Of a stretch of 64,000 nucleotides of DNA, positions 1-7,232 are shown in pieces; positions within the stretch are counted from its first letter, which is position 1; each line of letters begins with the position of its first letter. A program made the position numbers and the translations under genes. Under the pieces are notes generated by a model. That model saw only the letters and a program-made list of their open reading frames with translations. It ran no database searches and was not told the origin of the DNA. Source of the DNA: a virus; the IMG/VR virus record IMGVR_UViG_3300042463_001805, positions 1 through 64,000 of that record; one strand, 5' to 3'.

Positions 1-1209
1 ATGAAAAATAGATTTGTCATATCAGAAAATGATAGACGAAGTATTTTGTCTATGTATAATCTAATAAATGAAGATGAGAATAAAACTAGAATTGTAGGTA
101 CAATTCAAGTTGTTCCTACTTATTTTAGAGCGCAAAATATTGAATTAAGTTTATATGGTAACAATCAAGATGATTCGTATGAACCAATAGATGGTCTTGA
201 TATTGAGGATATGGTTTTATTAGGTAAAACAAAAACAAACAATAATGGAAATTATGTTTTTAATAATGTTACTGATTTTGATAATTTATTTATTTCATTT
301 GAAGGAAACGATTTTTATGACTCAATAAATTATAGAGTTGTAAAATTAACCCCGAATAAAGACAATACTGTAGATTTTGATATTAAAAGTAAAAACGGTA
401 AAAAACCAGACGATGAAGAAAAGAAAAAGAAACCAAAAAAAATAAAAAAATGCGAAAAAAAGGAATCGGATAATAATAAATTTTATGGTTATGGTGAATA
501 TATGATTGATGGAGATACTGAAGAAATAATAAAAGGAGAACCATTCAAAAAAAATGTTCAAGGAAAAATGTATCAAGAAGCATCAAAAGTTGCGGTAAAA
601 GACGCGTTATTTGATTACTTGGATTTGTACCCTAATAAGGTTGTTAGTTTTGATACGTTATATAAACATATTTTAAATATAATCGGTACACAAGATCTTA
701 AAAAATTAACAATCACATGTAAAAAAGTTTTTTATGAAAACGGTAAAATAGTGGCAACAACAATAGTTAAATTTAAAAAAACATTTTTAGATCAAGAAAT
801 AAAAAAATTAGAACCTAAAATAATTCCTGTTGTAAGAAAAATTGATTTTGAAGATATTGATTTTCAAAAAGCATTAGAAGATTCTTTTAAGAATAAAAAG
901 AAAATATTTTTATTTTTCTGTACAGATAATCAAGAATGTAATGGTCTATTAAAAAACTTTGTTGAGTTAGGTGATTTAGATAAAAAATTAGGCGGTTGGA
1001 TCAAACTGTATTACAAAGTAGACATGAGTCAAGAAAAAAAATATGTGGTGGCTTCAGAAACACTAAAAGTATTTACATACCCGACTGTTGTCATTTTAGA
1101 AGCCAGCAAAGATCCAACAAAAAACTATATAAAAGATTCGGTACGAATTATTAAAAAAATTACATCATTTGATGAAACAATTTCAGGAATGAGTAATTTA
1201 TTAAACTAA
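1..1209 (+). CDS. Probable head-cargo protein with thioredoxin-like C-terminal domain
   Basis: 402 aa. The N terminus is a short charged amphipathic segment (ISENDRRSIL) ending LINE24 before DE, which fits the [ILV]xE prohead-protease signature shared by many proteins here. Residues 30-125 look like a beta-sandwich of the carboxypeptidase-regulatory type (NNNGNYVFNNV), followed by a Lys/Glu-rich linker near 130-155. Residues about 280-400 resemble a thioredoxin fold: a hydrophobic strand KIFLFFC, then C307 and C313 (a CxxxxxC in place of CxxC), and FTYPTVVIL with the cis-proline position. The altered spacing makes classical disulfide reductase activity doubtful. The start at base 1 is accepted because it gives the shared N-terminal motif. 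Function is unknown; delivery inside the head is inferred. Confidence 0.6.
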   Translation: MKNRFVISENDRRSILSMYNLINEDENKTRIVGTIQVVPTYFRAQNIELSLYGNNQDDSYEPIDGLDIEDMVLLGKTKTNNNGNYVFNNVTDFDNLFISFEGNDFYDSINYRVVKLTPNKDNTVDFDIKSKNGKKPDDEEKKKKPKKIKKCEKKESDNNKFYGYGEYMIDGDTEEIIKGEPFKKNVQGKMYQEASKVAVKDALFDYLDLYPNKVVSFDTLYKHILNIIGTQDLKKLTITCKKVFYENGKIVATTIVKFKKTFLDQEIKKLEPKIIPVVRKIDFEDIDFQKALEDSFKNKKKIFLFFCTDNQECNGLLKNFVELGDLDKKLGGWIKLYYKVDMSQEKKYVVASETLKVFTYPTVVILEASKDPTKNYIKDSVRIIKKITSFDETISGMSNLLN

Positions 1210-1214
1210 TAATA

Positions 1215-1221
1215 TATTTAT
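1215..1221 (+). promoter_or_regulatory. TATTTAT box
   Basis: 13 nt before the ATG of the acidic repeat gene at 1235; followed by an A-rich leader. Confidence 0.5.
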
Positions 1222-1234
1222 AAAAAAAACAATT

Positions 1235-1867
1235 ATGAAAAATTTAAGACAAGAGTTAAATGAAATGAAATTTTTATTTGGATACAAGCCAGGTAAACTA
1301 TTATCTGAACAAAATATACCAACTGAAGAAGAGTACGGTATGGAAGAAATGTATGACATGGAAGAAATGTATGACATGGAAGAAGGAGAATATCCTATGG
1401 AAGAAGATTTTGAAATGGAAGACGATATTTTAATGGCAGATCCTGATGTAATGGAGCCTGAAGTTAAACCTGACACAGATAGGGGCGTTGAGGAAAGACC
1501 ATCTAGACCCGGAAGACCAGATAGAGACCCAAGTAGATTACCATATACCGATCCCGATACACACCCACAAGGAGAATATGAAGATGATTTAATTATGAAA
1601 AAGGGATATGCTGAAAAAAAAGACCGTGATGAGGTTGAATACGAATTAGAAATTGACGATGAACCAAGAAGGTCTAGAGACGAGGTTGAATACGAATTAG
1701 AAATTGATGACGAACCAAGAAGACCAAGACCTATGAGAAGTATGAGTAGAAGAGGGTCTATGGATCGTGAAGAAATGAATGAACCATTTGTTGATGATGT
1801 TGATTCAGAATACGAAAATAGCGATTTAGGAGATTTAGTAAAAAAATATTTAGGTAAAAGACGTTAA
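1235..1867 (+). CDS. Acidic repeat protein with capsid-targeting-like N terminus
   Basis: 210 aa, very acidic. It starts with a helix ending KLLSE25 before QN, a good match to the T4-type prohead cleavage pattern. Residues 30-70 are tandem MEEMYD/YPMEED units, and residues about 125-165 hold two copies of DEVEYELEIDDEPRR. The YGMEE and PMEE units also occur in the scaffold protein at 52048, suggesting a prohead-core or head-internal role for both. A TATTTAT box lies 13 nt before the start. It is followed after 1 nt by the gene at 1869. No enzyme motif is visible. Confidence 0.6.
   Translation: MKNLRQELNEMKFLFGYKPGKLLSEQNIPTEEEYGMEEMYDMEEMYDMEEGEYPMEEDFEMEDDILMADPDVMEPEVKPDTDRGVEERPSRPGRPDRDPSRLPYTDPDTHPQGEYEDDLIMKKGYAEKKDRDEVEYELEIDDEPRRSRDEVEYELEIDDEPRRPRPMRSMSRRGSMDREEMNEPFVDDVDSEYENSDLGDLVKKYLGKRR
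1345..1440 (+). repeat. Coding tandem repeat (MEEMYD units)
   Basis: In-frame 18-nt units GAAGAAATGTATGACATG and degenerate copies in the acidic repeat gene. A longer repeat of about 50 nt lies at 1630-1720. Confidence 0.7.
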
Positions 1868-1868
1868 T

Positions 1869-2867
1869 ATGCGAAGAAATAGGTTGATTTATGAAAGACC
1901 TGTAAGTGATTACTTACCTGATGAATTTAAAAAAGGGGCAAAAGAGGCGAGTAAACGTTTATATGATGACCCAACTAACCCTGCGCCTAGTAGTAATCAA
2001 GTAGGTATGTTAATGATGGGTTTACCAAGAATGGAATCAGGTAAACAACAACAATTAGTTAATCTTGCGTTAGAATCATTTTACGGAATGTATCCACATA
2101 TTAAAAAATTAGTGGATCAAGGTAAAATTATAATGGATGTTCAGTTAGGTAGTGCTGGTGGTAGAATGAAAACTCAAACACCCGCAAGACCTTCAGTAGA
2201 AAAGGCTAAAGAAACTGATCCTGACTTTGATGAAAGAATAAAACAAAGACATTTTATTAACGCTAAGACACAAGGTAAGGCTTGGTTAGACGGTTTTGGT
2301 GCCATCAAGAAGATGAAAAGTAAAATTGAAGCAATTGATCCTAGTTTATATCAAAACTATGACGGATTTGTTAGAGGAGCTTCAAGATTTTATTGGGAAA
2401 ACACCGAAATGTTAGAAAGAATGGCAGCATCAGGAGCTGGTCGTATGGCATATTGTGATGTTTATCCTGACAAATCAAAAAAAGGTGTGTTTGTTATAGA
2501 AGTAAGAGCACCACATCTTCCATTATTAATGCATGAGTTAGTTAAAGGTGCCGAATACTACGATAGTTTATTTTCATTACCTGGTCAGAAAGAAGTTGGT
2601 GATGTTTTAATGGGTATTACTGACGTTCACAAACACGAAATTCAAAATATGAACTACGGTAGGTCTTTGTGGTCAAAAATTCGTTACATCTTAGAAGAAT
2701 TTGTAAGTGGTTATGATAGATCTATGGAAAGTGATCTTACTTTTATGTTAGAAAGTCTTGGACCTAAAGTTTATAATAGATTTATGGATGGTATTGTTAA
2801 AGATGATAACAAAATTATTCAAGAGTTTATTGCCGAGTGTGAAGAATTAGTAAAAGAATTAGATTAA
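1869..2867 (+). CDS. Conserved-looking phage protein of unknown function
   Basis: 332 aa, soluble, mixed helical. The N terminus RRNRLIYE9 could be a very short cleaved leader, but this is weak. Notable stretches are a Gly/Met-rich segment (MLMMGLPRM), an Arg/Lys-rich middle, and LPLLMHELVKG near residue 222. The last resembles a metallopeptidase HExxH helix but lacks the second His, so I do not call a peptidase. It starts 1 nt after the acidic repeat gene and ends 12 nt before the next gene, so the three are probably co-transcribed. Confidence 0.55.
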   Translation: MRRNRLIYERPVSDYLPDEFKKGAKEASKRLYDDPTNPAPSSNQVGMLMMGLPRMESGKQQQLVNLALESFYGMYPHIKKLVDQGKIIMDVQLGSAGGRMKTQTPARPSVEKAKETDPDFDERIKQRHFINAKTQGKAWLDGFGAIKKMKSKIEAIDPSLYQNYDGFVRGASRFYWENTEMLERMAASGAGRMAYCDVYPDKSKKGVFVIEVRAPHLPLLMHELVKGAEYYDSLFSLPGQKEVGDVLMGITDVHKHEIQNMNYGRSLWSKIRYILEEFVSGYDRSMESDLTFMLESLGPKVYNRFMDGIVKDDNKIIQEFIAECEELVKELD

Positions 2868-2879
2868 AACACCAATCCT

Positions 2880-3539
2880 GTGGAAGAGTCACAAGCAAAA
2901 CAACTTTTTATTGATTTATTTGGTAAAGAATTTAAAATTTATGGTCTTTTAGTAAAATTAATTAGTGTACATTACGGAGAAGTAAAAAATTCAAACAAAA
3001 CTTACTATTTTAGTTTTGAAATAACTAATTCAAATGACGTTTCTTATTATTATTTACCATTTAAATGGGAGATTGCTGATATGTTAACTGATTTTAGTAA
3101 ATATGTTGATGTAAAAACCAAATCAGAAGTATATTTTGATACCAACCAAGGTGATTTATACTTTAATCTAGAGAAAACTAAAGAAATTGAAAGGTCATTT
3201 AAGAAAGTTGGCACAATAAAGTTCACAACAGGGACTCCTTTTATTGGTTATAAGCGTTATGAACTAAAAATTGAGTCAGTTGGTTACAAAAAAGGGTATA
3301 ATTATGAAAACATATGGTTAGAAAATATTGCTAAACCTATAAGTGCCACTAAAAATGGTGAACCATGTGAGATTGATGAGGTAATTTTACAGTACTACGA
3401 AGAATTTTTACCTCAACAAGAAACATATTGGGAATCAGAGAACCTTTATCAACATTTAGACCAAGTTTTATCGACAATACCATCTATTGGTAACAACGAT
3501 ATACTATTAGAGTACTCAACAACCTTACTTCGTAAGTGA
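2880..3539 (+). CDS. Unknown protein, GTG start
   Basis: 219 aa. The frame is the same as that of the preceding gene, whose stop lies 12 nt upstream, so no start further upstream is possible; GTG at 2880 is the only plausible long start. The protein is rich in Tyr and Phe with alternating beta-like segments and no recognisable domain. Its 3' end overlaps the end of the convergent uvrC-like gene by 15 nt. Confidence 0.5.
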   Translation: MEESQAKQLFIDLFGKEFKIYGLLVKLISVHYGEVKNSNKTYYFSFEITNSNDVSYYYLPFKWEIADMLTDFSKYVDVKTKSEVYFDTNQGDLYFNLEKTKEIERSFKKVGTIKFTTGTPFIGYKRYELKIESVGYKKGYNYENIWLENIAKPISATKNGEPCEIDEVILQYYEEFLPQQETYWESENLYQHLDQVLSTIPSIGNNDILLEYSTTLLRK

Positions 3540-4799
3540 TTTACTACGTTTTTTACGGTGAAATGTGATAACAAACCTGTGAACCTCATCTTGAATGGTT
3601 GCAAGTAGGTTAAAAAACTTAGAATTTTCAAATTTTACAGTATTTCCGTCAATAAAATGTAAAATATCTGACTTATGAGACGAATTTTTACTAATTGAGA
3701 CTAAATCTACCCTATCAAGTATAGAAAGTTCGTTAAAAACCCTTTTTGCTACCCCTAATTGACCCTTACCACCATCAATTATAACCATATCAGGTAGTTT
3801 TTTCTTCTCTGATAGTAATCTTTGGAACCTACGACGTAAAACTTCATCAAAAGAAGCATAGTCATCAGGACCTTCTACTGTTTTTATGTTGAATTTACGG
3901 TATTCAGAGGTGTTTTTCTTACCATTAGTGTATCTAACTAAGGCAGATACCTGGCAATCACCTCCTGTATGGGAGTTATCATACATTTCTATGTCAATTG
4001 GGGTGTTTTTTAACCCATAAGTGGTCTTAAAGTCGTCTGCAAGTACCAAATAACCACCAATTCTTGTAGTTTCTACACATTTTTCATACTTATTTAGAGC
4101 ATATAACCTGAATTTGATGTCATTTGCCTTCTCAAACTCCATATTCTTACTGTATTTACCCATCAAACGGGATAACTTACCTCTATATTGATCAATTTTA
4201 TAAGAAATTACGTCTTTTAGGTCTGAAATGGTGGAGTTATAGGCAAATTTATTGATATTACCAACACATGGAGCGTCACATCTACCCATATGGGACTCTA
4301 AACAGGTAGAAAACTTAGTATTTTCAACATTTTCAGGTGTAATATCATAAGAACATGACCGTAAATTGAATATATCATGTAGTAAATCATACATTTCATA
4401 GCAAATATTACTACTTGTAACACAAATTAGGGGATCTGAGTCTAAATTTGTCTCATTTTTAACTTCTAAACGTGGAAAAACCTCATTTGATAGGGTTAAA
4501 TACCATTTTTTTGACCGATCATCCTTTAATTTAATGTTAAATTTAGGTTTATGGGATTTAATTAGGTCATTTTCAAGTGTAAGTGCGGAATTTTCGTCTA
4601 AAGTGGTCAAAAAATCAACATCTGAGACGTTTTCTACCAATAATTTGGTCTTATCTGAATGATTTTTGTGAGAAAAGTATGATTTTACCCTGTTTGGAAG
4701 GTATTTTGCCTTACCAACATAGATAATTTGACCTTTTTTGTCTTTAAAAAGGTAACAACCACTAGATTTTGGAATATTTTTTAGTTTTTCTTCTAACAT
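3525..4799 (-). CDS. uvrC-like: UvrC-like excinuclease lacking the C-terminal HhH domain
   Basis: 424 aa against about 600 in cellular UvrC. The N-terminal GIY-YIG nuclease spans residues 10-95 (GCYLF...IIYVGKA). Four cysteines at 149, 166, 174 and 178 match the conserved cysteine cluster of UvrC. A UVR (UvrB-binding) helix pair lies at about 203-238, and the RNase H-like second nuclease runs from 268 to the end (DNSHTGG, IIDGGKGQLG, DEVHRFVI..HR). The protein stops just after HRKKRSKSL, where the tandem helix-hairpin-helix would begin. It may work with host UvrB in repair or act as a stand-alone nuclease. The gene is convergent with the 2880 gene. Confidence 0.88.
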   Translation of the reverse strand: MLEEKLKNIPKSSGCYLFKDKKGQIIYVGKAKYLPNRVKSYFSHKNHSDKTKLLVENVSDVDFLTTLDENSALTLENDLIKSHKPKFNIKLKDDRSKKWYLTLSNEVFPRLEVKNETNLDSDPLICVTSSNICYEMYDLLHDIFNLRSCSYDITPENVENTKFSTCLESHMGRCDAPCVGNINKFAYNSTISDLKDVISYKIDQYRGKLSRLMGKYSKNMEFEKANDIKFRLYALNKYEKCVETTRIGGYLVLADDFKTTYGLKNTPIDIEMYDNSHTGGDCQVSALVRYTNGKKNTSEYRKFNIKTVEGPDDYASFDEVLRRRFQRLLSEKKKLPDMVIIDGGKGQLGVAKRVFNELSILDRVDLVSISKNSSHKSDILHFIDGNTVKFENSKFFNLLATIQDEVHRFVITFHRKKRSKSLTK

Positions 4800-4845
4800 T
4801 TAGGCTAAAATACGACTTTTTTAGGTAAAAACCAACAATTTTGAC

Positions 4846-4852
4846 TATTTAT
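4846..4852 (+). promoter_or_regulatory. TATTTAT box
   Basis: 4 nt before ATG 4857. If this is a -10 element, the transcript would have almost no leader. Confidence 0.5.
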
Positions 4853-4856
4853 TTGT

Positions 4857-5405
4857 ATGAAAATAGTAATAACTGAGTCTCAATACCAAAAATTGGTTGA
4901 AAATATTGAAATAATTGACGATATTTTAGATAAATTAGGTAAAATTGGGTACGAAAACCTTGAAAATGACGAAAAAATGACCCTAAATAGGTACTCAGAG
5001 TGGTTAAATTCGGGTCAAAAAGGTGAATTTATGGGTGAAATTACCCCTAAAAACACTGATTTTGAGGCCAAAATAGGTGAAATATTCACTACAAATATGA
5101 GTGATGATAGTGAATTAACATTTCAATATGATTACTCGGATATATTAAAACACGAAAACATACATTACGGTACCGTAAAATGGCATGGAGAAGAGTGGAT
5201 AGGTTTAATTGCAACAGATAAAAATGATAAAATAACTGAAATTGATTTTGTTTTAGATCAAGATTTTTATTTAGATAGTGATGTAGAGAGTTTTAGCGAA
5301 TATGACGACAGTAATGAAAAAAGATTACAAGACGAAATAGGTAAAGATTATAAAAGATTAGAATATTTCTTTCAAGAAGACGTAATACCTTATTTAACCG
5401 ATTAA
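4857..5405 (+). CDS. Probable cargo protein with DUF6576-like motif
   Basis: 182 aa. It begins MKIVITESQYQKLVE15, a short amphipathic segment with two [ILV]xE sites. Residues 20-50 (IDDILDKLGKIGYENL) resemble the small helical motif found at the C terminus of Bacteroidetes rhomboid proteins (DUF6576). The remainder is acidic, with a beta-like KWHGEEWIGLIA segment. A TATTTAT box sits only 4 nt before the start. Its end overlaps the convergent PAP2 gene by 12 nt. Function is unknown. Confidence 0.55.
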   Translation: MKIVITESQYQKLVENIEIIDDILDKLGKIGYENLENDEKMTLNRYSEWLNSGQKGEFMGEITPKNTDFEAKIGEIFTTNMSDDSELTFQYDYSDILKHENIHYGTVKWHGEEWIGLIATDKNDKITEIDFVLDQDFYLDSDVESFSEYDDSNEKRLQDEIGKDYKRLEYFFQEDVIPYLTD

Positions 5406-6002
5406 ATTTTCTTTTTTTAAATAATCAAATAGAGATTTTGCCAACTTCTCACCAAATTTTATATCTGATGGGTAATGTGCTTTAGCCATTTGTCTTGAAT
5501 AGACGATATCATCTTTGATTTTTTTTAATTCAGATTTAAATTTTGGGTATTTGTAAGATAAAACTAAATAAAGTAAATTAGATTGTGTTGAATGACCCGA
5601 TGGGTATGCGAAACCTTCCATAGATTTAAGCATTGGATCCGATAATTTTGAATCAATTCTAAAAGGTCTAGGTCTTTTATAAAAATTTTTTAACTCAAGT
5701 ATTATTTCTCTAACGTCAAAAATTAACTTATTTATTAATTTATTTTCTTTTATATTTTTTTCTTTTAAAAAATTAATAAAGTTTTGAGGTATATTATCTT
5801 TTTCTTGTACAAATTTTTTTTTAAGGTCTATACTTTTTAAAAAATTAATTTCTTTTTTTGTTTGTGTACTGTTATTTGATGGTGGATATAAATTTTTAAA
5901 TGGGTAAAGATCAAAATTTTTGAATATATTATTTTTAATGGATTTAGTTTCCTGAATACTCATTAAATTTTTAATCCTATTAATTTCTTCATGTAATAAC
6001 AT
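5394..6002 (-). CDS. PAP2-family phosphatase with capsid-targeting-like N terminus
   Basis: 202 aa. All three PAP2 signatures are present: K105-x6-R112-P113, PSGH137, and S169-R170-x5-H176-x3-D180. This predicts phosphohydrolase activity on a lipid phosphate, undecaprenyl pyrophosphate or a similar substrate. Membrane PAP2 enzymes have several transmembrane helices; here the region around PSGHST is only mildly hydrophobic, as in soluble acid phosphatases. The N terminus (EEINRIKNLMSIQE18) matches the amphipathic helix plus [ILV]xE pattern seen in other genes here and is not a secretion signal. The gene diverges from the Dps-like gene at 6031. Confidence 0.75.
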   Translation of the reverse strand: MLLHEEINRIKNLMSIQETKSIKNNIFKNFDLYPFKNLYPPSNNSTQTKKEINFLKSIDLKKKFVQEKDNIPQNFINFLKEKNIKENKLINKLIFDVREIILELKNFYKRPRPFRIDSKLSDPMLKSMEGFAYPSGHSTQSNLLYLVLSYKYPKFKSELKKIKDDIVYSRQMAKAHYPSDIKFGEKLAKSLFDYLKKENLIG

Positions 6003-6019
6003 ATTTATAAGTATCTATA

Positions 6020-6026
6020 TATTTAT
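6020..6026 (+). promoter_or_regulatory. TATTTAT box
   Basis: 4 nt before ATG 6031 (Dps-like gene). A second copy at 6002-6008 abuts the divergent PAP2 start. Confidence 0.5.
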
Positions 6027-6030
6027 TACT

Positions 6031-6456
6031 ATGATAACAAAAAAAGATTTTTTAAATGGAGGCGGTTTAATAGTAGAACAAAAAACCTCTAATAGTGATT
6101 ATGTTGAAATGATTTCATTGTTATTACATTCAAGAACACAGTCACATACACTACATTTACAAACAGAATCATATCCAGAACATATGGCTTTAAATGGGTA
6201 TTATGATGGTATTGGAAACATCATTGACGGATTAGTGGAATCATATCAAGGGAAATATGGTATATTGAAGGGATATAAATCATACCCAATTTCAGAATAT
6301 AAATCTACCGAATCAACAATTAAATATTTAAAAGATTTATGTTCTAAAATAGAGAAATTAAGAAGTTGTTGTAAAGATTCATACATACAAAATCAAATAG
6401 ATACTGCATGTGAATTAATTAATTCAACATTATATAAACTTAGATTTTTAAAATAA
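6031..6456 (+). CDS. Ferritin/Dps-like protein (DUF5856 type), probable head cargo
   Basis: 141 aa. After MITKKDFLNGGGLIVE16, a likely cleavable leader, comes a four-helix-bundle pattern: LLLHSRTQSHTLHLQT, YPEHMALNGYYDGIGNIIDGL, then two Cys-containing helices. The spacing of His and acidic residues (H..H, EHxALxxYYDxI) is that of Dps/ferritin-like folds, as in the DUF5856 family of myoviruses. Iron binding or ferroxidase activity is not certain. A TATTTAT box lies 4 nt before the start. It is followed 7 nt later by the gene at 6464. Confidence 0.6.
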   Translation: MITKKDFLNGGGLIVEQKTSNSDYVEMISLLLHSRTQSHTLHLQTESYPEHMALNGYYDGIGNIIDGLVESYQGKYGILKGYKSYPISEYKSTESTIKYLKDLCSKIEKLRSCCKDSYIQNQIDTACELINSTLYKLRFLK

Positions 6457-6463
6457 AAAAAAA

Positions 6464-6871
6464 ATGGCAAAAGAAATTTTAATTAAGGAATCAGATCTTA
6501 TCAGAATGATAAAAAGAATGGTTAGCGAAGTAAAAAAAGAACAAGAAATGAAAGAAGGTCTATTTGGTCCAAATAGAAAAGATTTAGAGTTAAGAAAAAC
6601 TGATCTAATTAGAAAAATAGACGACTTAATGGAAGAGTTAGAATTAACTGATGAAGATTTATATAACTCAATTGATTCGGTAATTAGACAAGCAGAAGAA
6701 CATAACTACGATGGTGAAGTTGATGTTAAACAAGGAAGAACAGGAAGAATTGTATTGATTTTTAGACCAACACCATCTAAATTCCATCAATCAGGATTTT
6801 ATAAAAATGTTGTAAGCCCTATGGTTGGTGGTATGAGGGGCGGTCATACATTTGGTGGAGGAAGAGACTAA
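6464..6871 (+). CDS. Small cargo-type protein
   Basis: 135 aa. The N terminus contains KESDLIRMIKRMVSE22, closely related to the TESDLTRIVRRVINE leader of the paralogs at 38900, 39538 and 40830. The mature part has an acidic helical region (about 45-85), a basic beta-like segment (VDVKQGRTGRIVLIFRP) and a Gly-rich C-terminal tail. No known domain is recognised. The gene ends 22 nt before a strong terminator hairpin. Confidence 0.6.
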   Translation: MAKEILIKESDLIRMIKRMVSEVKKEQEMKEGLFGPNRKDLELRKTDLIRKIDDLMEELELTDEDLYNSIDSVIRQAEEHNYDGEVDVKQGRTGRIVLIFRPTPSKFHQSGFYKNVVSPMVGGMRGGHTFGGGRD

Positions 6872-6892
6872 AATTAACATATTAAAATAGTC

Positions 6893-6921
6893 AAGGTGGT
6901 TATTTAACCACCTTTTTTTTG
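6893..6921 (+). terminator. Rho-independent terminator
   Basis: AAGGTGGTTA-TT-TAACCACCTT stem followed by T-run; ends the 6031-6871 transcript and overlaps the stop of the convergent small membrane gene. Confidence 0.85.
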
Positions 6922-7196
6922 TCCAATAAATTGTGTATCATTTCTAATGATTTAAGACTAACCTTATGGTATTTTAAATAATTGTAAGATCTTATAGTCT
7001 GTTGAGTGAAAAAAATAGATGTTACTGAAAAAATAATTATTGGTATTGTACCTAAAGATAGGTTAACTGTACAAATGACTAACATTGAAATAAAGAAAAA
7101 CAAACTGTGAGCTGAAAAATTTAATTTTAACTCCCATTTGTTTACTAGTTTTTTAGCGTCATTAATTTGATTTTGTTTTTTTTCTTCGTAATTCAT
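6900..7196 (-). CDS. Small membrane protein, two transmembrane helices
   Basis: 98 aa. A basic N-terminal amphipathic stretch is followed by two adjacent hydrophobic segments (about 30-48 and 50-66) and a Lys-rich C terminus, which predicts a hairpin in the inner membrane with both ends cytoplasmic. Its stop codon lies inside the terminator hairpin at 6893. Upstream are both a TAnnTTTG host-type element and a TATTTAT box. Function is unknown; holin or membrane-modulator roles are possible but unsupported. Confidence 0.5.
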   Translation of the reverse strand: MNYEEKKQNQINDAKKLVNKWELKLNFSAHSLFFFISMLVICTVNLSLGTIPIIIFSVTSIFFTQQTIRSYNYLKYHKVSLKSLEMIHNLLDKKKVVK

Positions 7197-7200
7197 ATTA

Positions 7201-7212
7201 CAAATATAAATA
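7201..7212 (-). promoter_or_regulatory. Overlapping TATTTAT box and TATATTTG element
   Basis: Upstream of the small membrane gene at 7196. TATATTTG (7208-7201) fits the Bacteroidetes -7 element; TATTTAT is 7212-7206. No TTG at -33. Confidence 0.45.
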
Positions 7213-7232
7213 AAAAATTTAATACTAAAAAA

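Noticed and set aside
2500-2560. HExxH-type peptidase in the 1869 gene
   Set aside because: The sequence is HELVKG without the second histidine.
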